NCBI GenBank assembly: GCA_963662575.1
Contig: OY759723.1
Span: forward strand, 3,720,001 to 3,784,000
Reading direction: 5' to 3'
DNA length: 64,000 bases
Source: Bin5 sp963662575
GTDB lineage: Bacteria > Chloroflexota > Anaerolineae > Caldilineales > Caldilineaceae
The position numbers and the translations under genes were made by a program. Positions 19,424 to 28,121 of the stretch are shown one piece after another. The notes beneath the pieces were generated by a model, which was not told where the DNA came from, ran no database searches, and saw only the letters and a list, made by a program, of their open reading frames with translations. The stretch's first letter is position 1; every line of letters begins with the position of its first letter.

Positions 19424-19667
19424 CGCAAAAAATAGAAAATCCTCTCGCCGGTTCAGGACGAGAGGACCCGTGGTGCCACCTGAGTTCGCAGACTAAATCA
19501 TCTGCCTCAATTCGCTGTTATCGGAGCGATGCCGTCCGGCTTTTCGGCGCCGGATGCTCTTGGAGCGCTATACCGTTCGTCACCTGTTGCCTCGCAGCGG
19601 CCGGCAACTCTCTGGAAGGTCGAGCGAACGGTCCGTTTCCCCAGTCACAGCAGTATGCGTTCTTAGT
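19424..19667 (-). promoter_or_regulatory. T-box leader of serS
   Basis: The untranslated leader carries the conserved Stem I segment CCAGAGAGTTGCC (19615-19603) pairing toward GGCAAC. A lower Stem I helix is CCGTTCG (19631-19625) with CGAACGG (19579-19573). The antiterminator T-box is AGGTGGCACCACGG (19481-19468), and a rho-independent terminator follows. T-box leaders bind uncharged cognate tRNA through a specifier codon and then suppress termination. The gene downstream is serS, so tRNA-Ser is the expected ligand. I could not place the Ser specifier codon with confidence. Confidence 0.9.
19428..19466 (-). terminator. T-box terminator hairpin
   Basis: TCCTCTCG/CGAGAGGA stem (19466-19459 with 19447-19440) around an 11-base loop, followed on the minus strand by TTTTCTATTTTTT. 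It shares its 5' arm region with the base of the T-box antiterminator, the expected mutually exclusive arrangement. Confidence 0.88.
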
Positions 19668-19673
19668 GTGGGC

Positions 19674-19702
19674 AGCGTATCATAGCCTTCATTCTCTGTC
19701 AA
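19674..19702 (-). promoter_or_regulatory. Promoter of the T-box-serS unit
   Basis: TTGACA (19702-19697), 17-base spacer, TACGCT (19679-19674). It lies about 35 bases beyond the stop codon of the PPK-like gene. Confidence 0.65.
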
Positions 19703-19737
19703 TTTTCGCGCAGATGGCGGCGGCGCCAAGGTCGTGG

Positions 19738-20754
19738 TCAACGATTCGAGGTAAGAGCAAGATTGGCCAGGTCGACCAGCTGGATCAGCGCCAGAGGGCC
19801 GTCACTGCGAAAGCAGCGTTGTAGCGGCACTGGCAGTTGAGATGCCAACCAATCGACAACGGAGTCGGGCATCGCGGTCTCCACTTCCAGCCGAGCTACA
19901 GGTAGAGCAAGTTGCTGATGGCGCAGCCCTCGACTCTGCGCCTCTAACTCGTCCCCATTTCCGGCGCCGCTTGATGCGCGTAGGACGCGAAAGAGAAAGA
20001 CGCTTTCGATTTGCATTCCCGGAAAGAGTTCCTCCAGAAAGCCCGCCACCGCATCTTCGCTCCAGATGAACAACCGCAAATCTGAGGACGACGGTACGGA
20101 AACGAAACGGGACATTAGCCGGGGAACTTTTATGCGGGCGTAGGAGAGGGGCCCCATCCCGATTTCAGGGCTGCTGAGATGAACCAGTAGGTTGATACTG
20201 TGGGAACTGATGAAAGGAAAAGGGTGTCCAGGGTCGACGGCCAGCGGTGTCAACATTGGGTACAGCTGCTGACGAAAGAAGCGGCGCAAGTATTCATGTT
20301 GCTGCCTGTCCAGCTCATGAGGCCGCCGTATGCTTATGCGAAACTCGTCCATCAGTGCAGGAAAGAGCGAATCGTTGAGATCCACGAACGCTTGCTGCAA
20401 GAGGGGATCAAGCTCCGCCTCAATTGCTTCCTGTTCCGAATCAGCAAGTGTGGGGGCTTGAACCACAAAGTAGTGATCGAGAACAGAGGCAATTAAGCCC
20501 AGTATTCGGATTCTCTCCAGAAGAGGGCAGTCTCCTTCTCGGCTCTCTTCCAAGAGGTAAGTGGCCTCAACAACAGGCGCCGGCTTTTGCGCAGTTTTCA
20601 GGCGATTCTTCAGTCCGGTAGCCAGAGCTCTGGCGCGGGCGACTCCTTCGGCCTCAACCGGCTCCGCGAACGCAGGCAGGTGTGTATCTGAGCTGGCCGT
20701 TGCATAGGGATGCCCTGTGAGAGGCTGATTCGGGTCTCGCAGGTTTCGGGTCAT
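19738..20754 (-). CDS. PPK1-like protein lacking the catalytic half
   Basis: A 338-residue protein matching only the N-terminal and middle (head) domains of polyphosphate kinase 1. PLLERIRILGLIASVLDHYF corresponds to the PPK1 N-domain. FFRQQLYPMLTPLAVDPGHPFPFIS, split here as FFRQQLYPMLTP and LAVDPGHPFPFIS, is the best-known head-domain segment, near residues 159-182. PPK1 enzymes are about 690-720 residues, and their two C-terminal domains hold the autophosphorylated His. Those domains are absent, and the stop is followed at once by the serS promoter. The N-terminus has a 60-residue extension and lacks the usual NRELSWLxFN. It lies nine bases after the YceI gene. Likely non-catalytic. Confidence 0.8.
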   Translation of the reverse strand: MTRNLRDPNQPLTGHPYATASSDTHLPAFAEPVEAEGVARARALATGLKNRLKTAQKPAPVVEATYLLEESREGDCPLLERIRILGLIASVLDHYFVVQAPTLADSEQEAIEAELDPLLQQAFVDLNDSLFPALMDEFRISIRRPHELDRQQHEYLRRFFRQQLYPMLTPLAVDPGHPFPFISSHSINLLVHLSSPEIGMGPLSYARIKVPRLMSRFVSVPSSSDLRLFIWSEDAVAGFLEELFPGMQIESVFLFRVLRASSGAGNGDELEAQSRGLRHQQLALPVARLEVETAMPDSVVDWLASQLPVPLQRCFRSDGPLALIQLVDLANLALTSNR

Positions 20755-20763
20755 CTGGAACTG

Positions 20764-21531
20764 TTAAATCTCTAGTGCAACAAAGTCTATCAGGATAGTA
20801 AATTCGTCATTTACGGTAAGTGTGTTGGCGAAGTTGGGGGGATCAAAACCCAGTTCCGTCATGCGCACTCGGGTCTGCATAGTGCCGCTGATTGTGCTGC
20901 CATCCAGGCGGGCGGCAACTTCCCAAGTGGTAGACAGCGTGATGCCACGCAATGTCAGGTCGCCTTTCAGTTGGAATGTGGTCTCTTCACCTTCCTGGTA
21001 GGTCGCGGGCCCTTCAAGGACTTCACTGGCGACGAACACTGCCAGAGGGAACCGGTCTGACTCCAGCGCATTCTCCCGAATCCATCCATCGCGCAGGACC
21101 TGGTCGGTGCGCAAGGTAGGCAAAAAGACTGCGAAGCGGTTGGGCCCGATTGCGGAATGGGACAGGTCGATCTGAAACAGACCGTCGAGATCTTGCGATT
21201 CGCCGATGACCTTCGTTTTGCCGATTTCCAGACCGTACTTGCTGGCAGCGCCGGCAAAAAGCTCCTCGTCGACGACATAGGCGGCCTTCGACTCAGCGGA
21301 TACTATACGAAACGCCCTCCACTGCTCCTCTTCACTGACTGTGACCGGATTCAATTCCGCGAACGCCGCCGCGGCTTCAGTCGAGACCGTAACAGTGTCC
21401 GATGGTTCCGCCTCTTGCGGCGACGCGGCCGGCGTCGATTCGTTCGGCGCGGGCTCAGAACGGCGGTTGAAACAGCCGGCCGCCAGCAGAATTGTCAGCA
21501 GCAGAAAGTAGGTTAGAGATTTCGCTCTCAT
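20764..21531 (-). CDS. YceI-family lipoprotein
   Basis: A 255-residue protein with a lipoprotein signal (hydrophobic stretch ending LLAAGC, Cys20) and a Pro/Glu/Ser-rich linker. A C-terminal YceI domain (about residues 75-250) has LDGLFQIDLSHSAIG, the downstream VLRDGWIRENALESDRFPLAVF signature and LKGDLTLRGITLSTTWEV. YceI is a lipocalin-like fold that binds isoprenoid chains in characterised members. The ATG at 21531 is chosen since the signal peptide starts there. It is the fourth gene of the CHAD-to-PPK-like run. Confidence 0.85.
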   Translation of the reverse strand: MRAKSLTYFLLLTILLAAGCFNRRSEPAPNESTPAASPQEAEPSDTVTVSTEAAAAFAELNPVTVSEEEQWRAFRIVSAESKAAYVVDEELFAGAASKYGLEIGKTKVIGESQDLDGLFQIDLSHSAIGPNRFAVFLPTLRTDQVLRDGWIRENALESDRFPLAVFVASEVLEGPATYQEGEETTFQLKGDLTLRGITLSTTWEVAARLDGSTISGTMQTRVRMTELGFDPPNFANTLTVNDEFTILIDFVALEI

Positions 21532-21598
21532 GCAGAAAGTACCTTTGCAAACCTGAGGTCCAGTTCCCAAAATGGTTAGCCTGCTGGACTCCTATGTT

Positions 21599-23476
21599 TC
21601 AATGTGGAGGCGGTTCTCGCTCCTGCGCTTCTTCGTAAATGGGGGCTCCCGCGGGCAGGTAGGGCGGTAGCTCTTCGCCAACCCCAAATGCTGCCAGGAG
21701 CTGGCGGGCAAACAGGGAATAGAAACCTTCATGGCGGAAAGACGGTTCAGACTCCCAGACTGCCAGGCCGCTCGTGAAGCCGTACTCCTCAAATGATGCA
21801 ACAAGAGTGCCGTTCTTGGCAATGATGTGCATTGGCGTGTCCCAGCCGTCCTCTCGCCGGGATACTCGGGGCGGCTGGTGATCTCCTACAATCACGAAGA
21901 TCGCCTCGTCGTTGGGTTCGGTGAGGATGAAATCGGTGAGCATCTCAAGCTGATACTCGATGGCGTTCCAGTAGTTCAGGCGGCGTTCGCTGTGTTCTAT
22001 CAGTTCAGTCGAAGGCGGAGGCGCAGGTCCCGGCTCATTCAGCAGCTGCCACCTCTGGACAAGTTTGGGTTGTGGAGTCCAAGGATAGTGGGAGTTCTGG
22101 GTAATTGTGAAGAACAGGTAGGGCCCTTCTGTCTCGCTGCGCATCGTTTCGCGGGCAAAGTTCAGTGAATACTGGTCTGGCGGCGCTGGACCCCAACCGA
22201 ATTCGGGACCAACGAAGCTAAGATCTTCATATTGGAGCCAGCGATCAACGCCGTAGAAGGAGACGTATTTTTGCCATTGTGATTGCGGAAGTCCCATCGA
22301 TAGCGCGGTAAGGCGGTAGTAGCGATAGCCCTGGTCTTTCAAAAACCGGCCCAAATCCGGGTATTCCTCATTCTGATATCTGTCCAGCAGGGCATAGTAT
22401 TGGGGGTCCGAGCTGACACGCAGTCCAAATAGTGCGCTTGTATAGGACATCCAGGAACCGCCTCCCCACGTGGGCGCAAGGCTGCGGGCCGAAGCGACAT
22501 GCCAGCCTGCGCCGGCGAGTTCTTTGTCCAGTCGCTGCGTAAGCGCCTTGTAACGAACCCACCAGTCAGTTCTTTTGTAGAGTACAGTTCCGTACGACTC
22601 ACTGAAAATGATATAGATGGGAGGTTGCTTGGCCAGACTGAATTGACTGTAGTCATAGACATGTCGCAGATTGGCGTTTTCCGTCTGCTTCACGCTCTCA
22701 TACATGCGCTGGGATTCGGAAAAGTTTCGGGCCAGTTTGGCGGCCATACTGCTGAAAACCATCTCCGGTCGGAATATTCGGTCTGGAATAAAGATGGACT
22801 GGAAGACGACGATGGCCGCCAGCATACCAAGCATTGCGCGCGAGAACGGACTGGGGCTGTTGTCAGGCAGTGCAAACCGCGCCAGCCGGGCGACCAGGGC
22901 TGCCCCGCCAATGATGAGCAGAACGGTTCCAGCAACAAAGGCGGTCGTAACTCTGGCGTTTTCGAGGAAAAAGCTGAAGCCTTCCGTTGCCATTCGCATC
23001 TGGGTATAGAAGACTGGCTCGAGACTGAAAAATGTGAATGTCACGCCTTCATAGAGATAGTAAAGGAATAAAAGGACATATACGAGAACAAAGGCGAAAC
23101 GAGTCCAGCGCTTCCGCAACAAGGGCCAGACGGTCCACAAGGCGACAAAGAGAACGATTTCGGAGTTGAACCGCAGCAGATCAGGCTCTCTGCGCCAGAC
23201 AAAGATCTGCCGCCAGACCTGGTCCAGGGATAGACCGGCGAATTGGAAGGTGGGCAGAATTGACCCATCCTCGCGATCCATTAAGACAACAGGCAGATAA
23301 AGCAGAGAATTGAGTAGGAGGAAGGTAGTCCAGAAGGCAACATCCACATGGAGACGCTGGCGTGGACGGTTTTCCGAACCAGAGAGGCGGGATCTAAAGG
23401 GTGTGGAAATGAACTTCGTGTTTCCCTCGCTGTCGACGGGAATCTGGGTCTTTTCAGCGCGTTTGGTTCTGCGCAT
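21599..23476 (-). CDS. LTA synthase-like membrane sulfatase/phosphoglycerol transferase
   Basis: A 625-residue protein with five transmembrane helices in the first 215 residues and an extracytoplasmic sulfatase/alkaline-phosphatase fold, the layout of LtaS/OpgB-type phosphoglycerol transferases. PPIYIIFSESYG opens the catalytic domain with the first metal Glu. WGGGSWMSYTSALFG is the region where the nucleophilic Thr/Ser lies, and IFVIVGDHQPPRVSR supplies the later Asp/His metal ligands. It begins 17 bases after the HD-domain gene, in the CHAD-to-PPK-like operon. It may transfer a phospho-alcohol to a surface glycan or lipid; substrate not known. Confidence 0.8.
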   Translation of the reverse strand: MRRTKRAEKTQIPVDSEGNTKFISTPFRSRLSGSENRPRQRLHVDVAFWTTFLLLNSLLYLPVVLMDREDGSILPTFQFAGLSLDQVWRQIFVWRREPDLLRFNSEIVLFVALWTVWPLLRKRWTRFAFVLVYVLLFLYYLYEGVTFTFFSLEPVFYTQMRMATEGFSFFLENARVTTAFVAGTVLLIIGGAALVARLARFALPDNSPSPFSRAMLGMLAAIVVFQSIFIPDRIFRPEMVFSSMAAKLARNFSESQRMYESVKQTENANLRHVYDYSQFSLAKQPPIYIIFSESYGTVLYKRTDWWVRYKALTQRLDKELAGAGWHVASARSLAPTWGGGSWMSYTSALFGLRVSSDPQYYALLDRYQNEEYPDLGRFLKDQGYRYYRLTALSMGLPQSQWQKYVSFYGVDRWLQYEDLSFVGPEFGWGPAPPDQYSLNFARETMRSETEGPYLFFTITQNSHYPWTPQPKLVQRWQLLNEPGPAPPPSTELIEHSERRLNYWNAIEYQLEMLTDFILTEPNDEAIFVIVGDHQPPRVSRREDGWDTPMHIIAKNGTLVASFEEYGFTSGLAVWESEPSFRHEGFYSLFARQLLAAFGVGEELPPYLPAGAPIYEEAQEREPPPH

Positions 23477-23493
23477 GGGCGGTGTGGTAGATG

Positions 23494-24099
23494 TTACTGC
23501 TCTTGCCAGGCATGGGGCAGAAGTCCGGATGCGATTGCTTGTTCTACCACAGTGGCGACGGCTTGCCCGAGCGCTTCGGAGCAGAGCGAAACTGGCGCCA
23601 TGCGCTCCTTCACCTGGGCAACTGTGACCTGATTCTCCTGCCAGGTGATGCCCCCTGAATAGTAGTTGTGCAGCAGGGGCATAAGCCGGTCCAGGGCCAA
23701 CGCGAAACGGGCCTCGGGTGTTTGCTGGCTTTCAAACTCCTCCCAGAGTTCGGTCAACTCGGCGGACTGGTCAGCCGGCAGCAGGCCGAATATGCGGTTG
23801 GCGGCGGAGCGCTCTCGTTCTTCTTTGCCATCATGGCCGTCTGCGTCGTAGGCGTATGTATCGCCGGCGTCGATCTCTACGATATCGTGAATCAGAACCA
23901 GCTTGAGGGTATGTAGCAGGTTGGCGGGTTCGTCGGCGTGCTCAGCCAACACCATTGCCATTATCGCCAGATGCCAGGAGTGTTCGGCGGAATTCTCGCG
24001 TCGATGGTTTTCCAGCAGGAGCGAACGGCGCAGGACGCCCTTCAGCCTGTCGATTTCGAGAATGAACTGCAACTGTTGTGCTAGTCGATTACTTTTCAT
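23494..24099 (-). CDS. HD-domain hydrolase (YfbR-like)
   Basis: A 201-residue HD-superfamily protein. RRENSAEHSWHLAIMAMVL carries the first His ligand, and LIHDIVEIDAGDTYAYD the HD pair with its downstream EIDAGDT typical of YfbR-like 5'-nucleotidase/HD_3 proteins. FALALDRLMPLLHNY supplies the last Asp. The family removes phosphate from nucleoside monophosphates in studied members. The ATG at 24099 overlaps the TGA of the CHAD gene (ATGA), so it is translationally coupled to it. Confidence 0.85.
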   Translation of the reverse strand: MKSNRLAQQLQFILEIDRLKGVLRRSLLLENHRRENSAEHSWHLAIMAMVLAEHADEPANLLHTLKLVLIHDIVEIDAGDTYAYDADGHDGKEERERSAANRIFGLLPADQSAELTELWEEFESQQTPEARFALALDRLMPLLHNYYSGGITWQENQVTVAQVKERMAPVSLCSEALGQAVATVVEQAIASGLLPHAWQEQ

Positions 24100-25040
24100 G
24101 GGGATGCGGGCTGGGCCTTCTGGATAGAATCGCAAGGAGTCTGCCGGCGGTATGCCTGCCAGTAGCCTTCCATGCGAAAAGTGAACTGGTTGGGACTCTC
24201 TACATAGATGCGCTCAGCAAGAGGGGTCGCCGCGCGGCGCAGCCGGCTTCGTTCTCGAGCGGCAATCGCAAAGAGCAGGTCAGCACTTCCCTTGTCTGCT
24301 CTCTCCATCTCCTGAACAAGCGGCGACTCTTGCAGCACAGCCAGATCATGCTCTTCGCCCAGTCCGTCGGCCAACTGGTCACATTCCCGTGCCATTACTT
24401 TCGTCAACGCCGGCCAAAGCGGCCCCAGTATCTGAAATTGGTACCAAAGGTATTTGACCCTTTTGCGCCAGAAGTGGAAATTCTCGGTTGTCGGTTGGGC
24501 GTAAGCCTCACTTTTTTCTTTCAGGCCGCGGCGATAGGTCCTGCGAAGCCCATTTGCGATAAGTGAGAATTCGGAATGGCGAAACGTCCAGTCCAACGCC
24601 CGTTGTCGCGCTCCCTTTAGCCTTTCGATCATAGAGGACATCAGCTGCTCGTCGCTGGCGAACGTCCTCAGGACCGAGCCGTGCTCCTCTACAAGCGATC
24701 GCCGCAGACGACAGAAAGAAGCGTCGCTCAGTTGCTGGCCGTACCGCAGTCTCAGCATATCAATTGTCTCGATGTATACGGCGCTGTCGCGAACTGGAGA
24801 GAGGATCCGGCCCTGATCACGGAAGAACTGGTTTTCGGTAAGATATGTTGCGGCTGGCAGCGCGCCGCGCGACAGCCGCAAGACTGCCCTGACGCGCTTG
24901 AAGTGCTTGCGCGCCTCGTGAATCCCATCGTTCAGATTATCCTCGCGTTCCAATTGAAGAATAGCCCCGTCGATCTGTTCGAGTACTATTCGACGCAGTG
25001 AACTGGACGGAGCTTCGTTTGGTATGAGCGCAAATGTCAT
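24096..25040 (-). CDS. CHAD-domain protein (polyphosphate-binding)
   Basis: A 314-residue CHAD protein, an all-helical fold with conserved His/Arg/Lys that in studied members binds inorganic polyphosphate and targets granules. IHEARKHFKRVRAVLRL near residue 40 and FHFWRKRVKYLWYQFQIL near 200 are the two basic signature helices. LADGLGEEHDLAVL follows as in the family. No fused CYTH or exopolyphosphatase domain is present, so it is a stand-alone CHAD. It opens the CHAD-HD-sulfatase-YceI-PPK-like run and is 44 bases downstream of the nucleoside hydrolase. Confidence 0.9.
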   Translation of the reverse strand: MTFALIPNEAPSSSLRRIVLEQIDGAILQLEREDNLNDGIHEARKHFKRVRAVLRLSRGALPAATYLTENQFFRDQGRILSPVRDSAVYIETIDMLRLRYGQQLSDASFCRLRRSLVEEHGSVLRTFASDEQLMSSMIERLKGARQRALDWTFRHSEFSLIANGLRRTYRRGLKEKSEAYAQPTTENFHFWRKRVKYLWYQFQILGPLWPALTKVMARECDQLADGLGEEHDLAVLQESPLVQEMERADKGSADLLFAIAARERSRLRRAATPLAERIYVESPNQFTFRMEGYWQAYRRQTPCDSIQKAQPASP

Positions 25041-25084
25041 CGGGGGTTACTGCCTCAAGAACATGGCAGACCGAAAGTTTATGT

Positions 25085-26017
25085 CTATGATGCGGCATCC
25101 TCCAGCTTGGTAAACAAGTCGCGGAAGATACCATCGCGGTCTACATAGCTGGCACAGGAAATGGTCGGGCGGTTTTCGTCGAAGGCCCATGCAATAGCAT
25201 CGGTCAGGCGCGGCGAACTGACCAATTCCATGTGGGCCCACTCTGGATTCACCAGCCACCCCAATGGCGCCAAATCCCAAATCTGTTTGGAATAGGCGAA
25301 TTGGTCGGCGTGGTAGTCGCTGTAAATCTGGTAGAGATAGTCGCCAATCGCGCCCTTTCCCTTCACGTGCGCGGCTACCTCGGGCAGTGTTGTATGCAGG
25401 TGGGAGACCACCCCCATGCAAGGGAAGCGCACCAGGGGAACGGCGCAGTCCAGGACTATACTGCTTGCAACCGGATCCTGGCGAAGATTGAACTCGCGTG
25501 TATCGGGCCAGTGGCGTGCGTGACCGCCCAACCATAGCAGGACGATATTCTGCCGAATTGCCGGCTCCAGCAGCAGGGCCGAGGCAACGTTGGTGATGGC
25601 GCCGATGGCGACAACATAGAGGGGATCATCCTGAGGAGATGCCAGCGCCCGTTCGATGAGGTCGGCGGTGGCTTCGCTCTCGATCGGTGGCTCTCCTTCC
25701 GCCATCCATTGCGTCGCCCCTCGCTTTACAAACGCATCGCTGGGTGTGTCGACCGCAGGCAAGCGCGCCAAGAGACGGTGAATCTCCTCGAAACTCTTTT
25801 CCATGCCATCAGCCGGGCTGGAGGAGCGGGGGTTGTGGAAAGGCGCGGCATGGAGTGCTTCTACGGTCATCGCCTCGGGCGAAAGCAGGGCATACACGAC
25901 GGCAAACTGATCATCGATTTCGTTGTAAGTATCCGTGTCCAGAACTATTCGCACCGGCCTTGAAGGTGGTTCCAGGCGGTCGTGCAGAAACTGCGATTCG
26001 AGAGGTGGAAAGCGCAT
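25085..26017 (-). CDS. Nucleoside hydrolase (IUNH family)
   Basis: Inosine-uridine preferring nucleoside hydrolase fold, which cleaves the N-glycosidic bond of ribonucleosides with a Ca-bound water. RIVLDTDTYNEIDDQFAV is the N-terminal Asp cluster; classical enzymes show DTDxGxDDA, so this belongs to a divergent subgroup. VVAIGAITNVASAL and the later His/Asp region are present. The ATG at 26017 is preferred over a TTG five codons earlier. Located between a mannonate dehydratase and CHAD on the same strand; real substrate may be a modified nucleoside or sugar. Confidence 0.82.
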   Translation of the reverse strand: MRFPPLESQFLHDRLEPPSRPVRIVLDTDTYNEIDDQFAVVYALLSPEAMTVEALHAAPFHNPRSSSPADGMEKSFEEIHRLLARLPAVDTPSDAFVKRGATQWMAEGEPPIESEATADLIERALASPQDDPLYVVAIGAITNVASALLLEPAIRQNIVLLWLGGHARHWPDTREFNLRQDPVASSIVLDCAVPLVRFPCMGVVSHLHTTLPEVAAHVKGKGAIGDYLYQIYSDYHADQFAYSKQIWDLAPLGWLVNPEWAHMELVSSPRLTDAIAWAFDENRPTISCASYVDRDGIFRDLFTKLEDAAS

Positions 26018-26089
26018 AGGCTGGAAATCCAAAGTGACGTCTGTTGTTGCTGGTTCCGAGTTGGCTGCGGTGGTGCGTTCTGATTCGTC

Positions 26090-27067
26090 CTAAGCCGCAA
26101 GCCGATTTACCATCTCCAGCATGGCTGTCATATATCCGATTGCATAGGCGCGGCCGCGGTGTCCCCAGGGCGTGTCATCAACCATCGCCGGCACGTGATC
26201 GGTGATCATGAATCCGGTGAATCCCACTTCATTCAAGGTCTTCATCACTTCAAAAGGATTGACATTCCCCTCATTTATGAAGCACTCATTGAAGTTGGGG
26301 ACCGTACCTTGAACATCGCGAAAATGGACGTAGACAATGCGGTCGCGACCGCCAAAATGGCGGACGGCCTCAAGGACATAGTCATGCCCGTCCATTTCAG
26401 ACCAGCAGCCCATACAGAAATCGAGGCCGTGATTGGGGCTGTCGAAGCGGTCAATCGCCCGTTTGAAGCCCTCAAAGTTGCGGAAAATGCGGGCAACACC
26501 GCCAAGAGACTCCACCGGAGGATCGTCTGGGTGGAGAGCAAGCGTGACGCCCGCTTCCTCCGCCACAGGCAGTAGCCGCTCCAGATAGTATTCGTAGTTG
26601 GCCCACATTTCATCGGCGTCGTAGACACGGCCGTGTGTCAGTTCAGTAGGGTCATGCTCCGCCAAATTGAACCTTGTGCCGCGAGCCCCACCACGCAGCA
26701 GCGCCGGCTCCGGTGTGCGCCAGACCGAGTTAGGCATCCAGTGGTAACCGAGGATTGGAATCCCGGCCCTTCCCATATTTCGGACTGTCGTCTGCATATG
26801 AGAGATCTGCTCATCACGCCCCGGCAGGCCCAGCATCGCCTTGTCATAGAAGCTGACGGGCACATTCTCCAGGCAGATCAACCGCAGGCCAGCAGCCTGC
26901 GCTCGATCCGCAGCCTCCTTCAGATCTTCGTATTCCCACTGCTTTTCACCAGGGAGTCGCGGCGTGTTCATCAGAAAGTCATCGGCGCCCAACTGCTTAA
27001 TGAACGCCAGTTTTTCGTCGGTCAGCTCGTTAAACTGGCCCAAGCCAATGCGCATCTGCGACGACAT
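26090..27067 (-). CDS. uxuA: Mannonate dehydratase-like TIM-barrel enzyme
   Basis: A 325-residue protein of the UxuA family, which dehydrates D-mannonate to 2-keto-3-deoxygluconate. MRIGLGQFNELTDEKLAFIKQLG, the LICLENVPV strand, GYHWMPNSVWRT, LALHPDDPPVESLGG, GLDFCMGCWSEMG-like text and YVHFRDVQGT contain the metal ligands (His, Cys, Asp) of the barrel. AAGGAG sits seven bases before the ATG at 27067. The adjacent DHDPS-family lyase could cleave the product. Several paralogues in the family act on other sugar acids, so mannonate is inferred. Confidence 0.82.
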   Translation of the reverse strand: MSSQMRIGLGQFNELTDEKLAFIKQLGADDFLMNTPRLPGEKQWEYEDLKEAADRAQAAGLRLICLENVPVSFYDKAMLGLPGRDEQISHMQTTVRNMGRAGIPILGYHWMPNSVWRTPEPALLRGGARGTRFNLAEHDPTELTHGRVYDADEMWANYEYYLERLLPVAEEAGVTLALHPDDPPVESLGGVARIFRNFEGFKRAIDRFDSPNHGLDFCMGCWSEMDGHDYVLEAVRHFGGRDRIVYVHFRDVQGTVPNFNECFINEGNVNPFEVMKTLNEVGFTGFMITDHVPAMVDDTPWGHRGRAYAIGYMTAMLEMVNRLAA

Positions 27068-27206
27068 GGGATGGCTCCTTTCAACCAATGGGCGCGGGCC
27101 CTGATATAGGGTGCCCGCGGACGAATACAGCCGGCTTCATACCCTGCAAAAGAGCCGAATTTATCATCGAGACTCTGCAGCAGGGTATTGAAGTCTGACG
27201 GGAACA

Positions 27207-28121
27207 CTAAGCTGGCACCGGCGGCGACAGGCGCGCTAGCAGTTGCTCTTGTTCGGCCTTGGTCAGGTCGACCAGCGGTGGGCGGACCCGGCTCCAACCG
27301 GTTCTGCCGGTCTGGTCGGCGACGATCACTTTCAGCGACGCGATCATGTTAAAGCCGGAATCGAGAATCGCGTCGCGAACCCAATTGGTTCGGTTCTGGC
27401 GGTCCTCGGCGTCGGCCGCGTTCCAATTGTCGTACAGGTCGCGAATGACGTGGGGCAATACATTGGCCATCCCAGAGATACAGCCGCCGCCACCTCCTTG
27501 CATATTTTTCAGTAGCAGGGCCTCGGTGCCGCAGAAGACCGCAAAACCGGGGAAGTTTCGCGCAACTTCATGCAGTCCCGACAGAGTTTGCTCGTCGCCA
27601 GAGCTGTCTTTGACGCCGGCAGCCTGGCCAGGATAGGCTTCACCCAGCCGAGTAAGCAGGGCAGGGCTAAGAGGAATGCCGCTCACCTGCGGGATGTGGT
27701 AGAAGAACATTCGCAGCCGCTCATCATTGACGCGATCGAGAACTGCCGCGAAAGAACGAAAGAGGCCTTCTTCTGAAACGCCCGGATAGTAGAATGGCGG
27801 CAGGGTCAGGACGCCATGGCAACCGGCTTGAACAGCGTGCCGGGTCAGGTCAGCGGCTTCGAAGATCGAGGCTGCCCCACTGCCAACGACCAGTTGGCCG
27901 GCTGGAACGCCCGCTTCAATCACTGCATCAACCGCGGCCATACGTTCTGCGGCGGCAAACGAGGTTGCCTCACTGTTGGTACCAAAGAGTACCAACCCAT
28001 GGCAGCCTCCTTCCAGCAGACGTTTGCAAAACTCAATATAGGCCGGAAGGTCGATGGTCAGGTCGGCGCGGACGGGCGTCAGAGTAGGGGCGAAAACGCC
28101 TCTCAGGGAGAGCTCAGTCAT
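27207..28121 (-). CDS. DHDPS/NAL-family lyase (possible KDG aldolase)
   Basis: A 304-residue class I aldolase of the dihydrodipicolinate synthase/N-acetylneuraminate lyase superfamily. GTNSEATSF replaces the usual GTTGE loop. FYHIPQVSG carries the active-site Tyr, and AGVKDSSGDE the Schiff-base Lys. A Gly-rich GGGGGCISGMANVLP follows as in the family. AGAGGGA lies seven bases before the ATG. Next to a mannonate dehydratase it plausibly splits 2-keto-3-deoxygluconate or a similar 2-keto acid; no lysine genes are nearby. Confidence 0.82.
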   Translation of the reverse strand: MTELSLRGVFAPTLTPVRADLTIDLPAYIEFCKRLLEGGCHGLVLFGTNSEATSFAAAERMAAVDAVIEAGVPAGQLVVGSGAASIFEAADLTRHAVQAGCHGVLTLPPFYYPGVSEEGLFRSFAAVLDRVNDERLRMFFYHIPQVSGIPLSPALLTRLGEAYPGQAAGVKDSSGDEQTLSGLHEVARNFPGFAVFCGTEALLLKNMQGGGGGCISGMANVLPHVIRDLYDNWNAADAEDRQNRTNWVRDAILDSGFNMIASLKVIVADQTGRTGWSRVRPPLVDLTKAEQEQLLARLSPPVPA

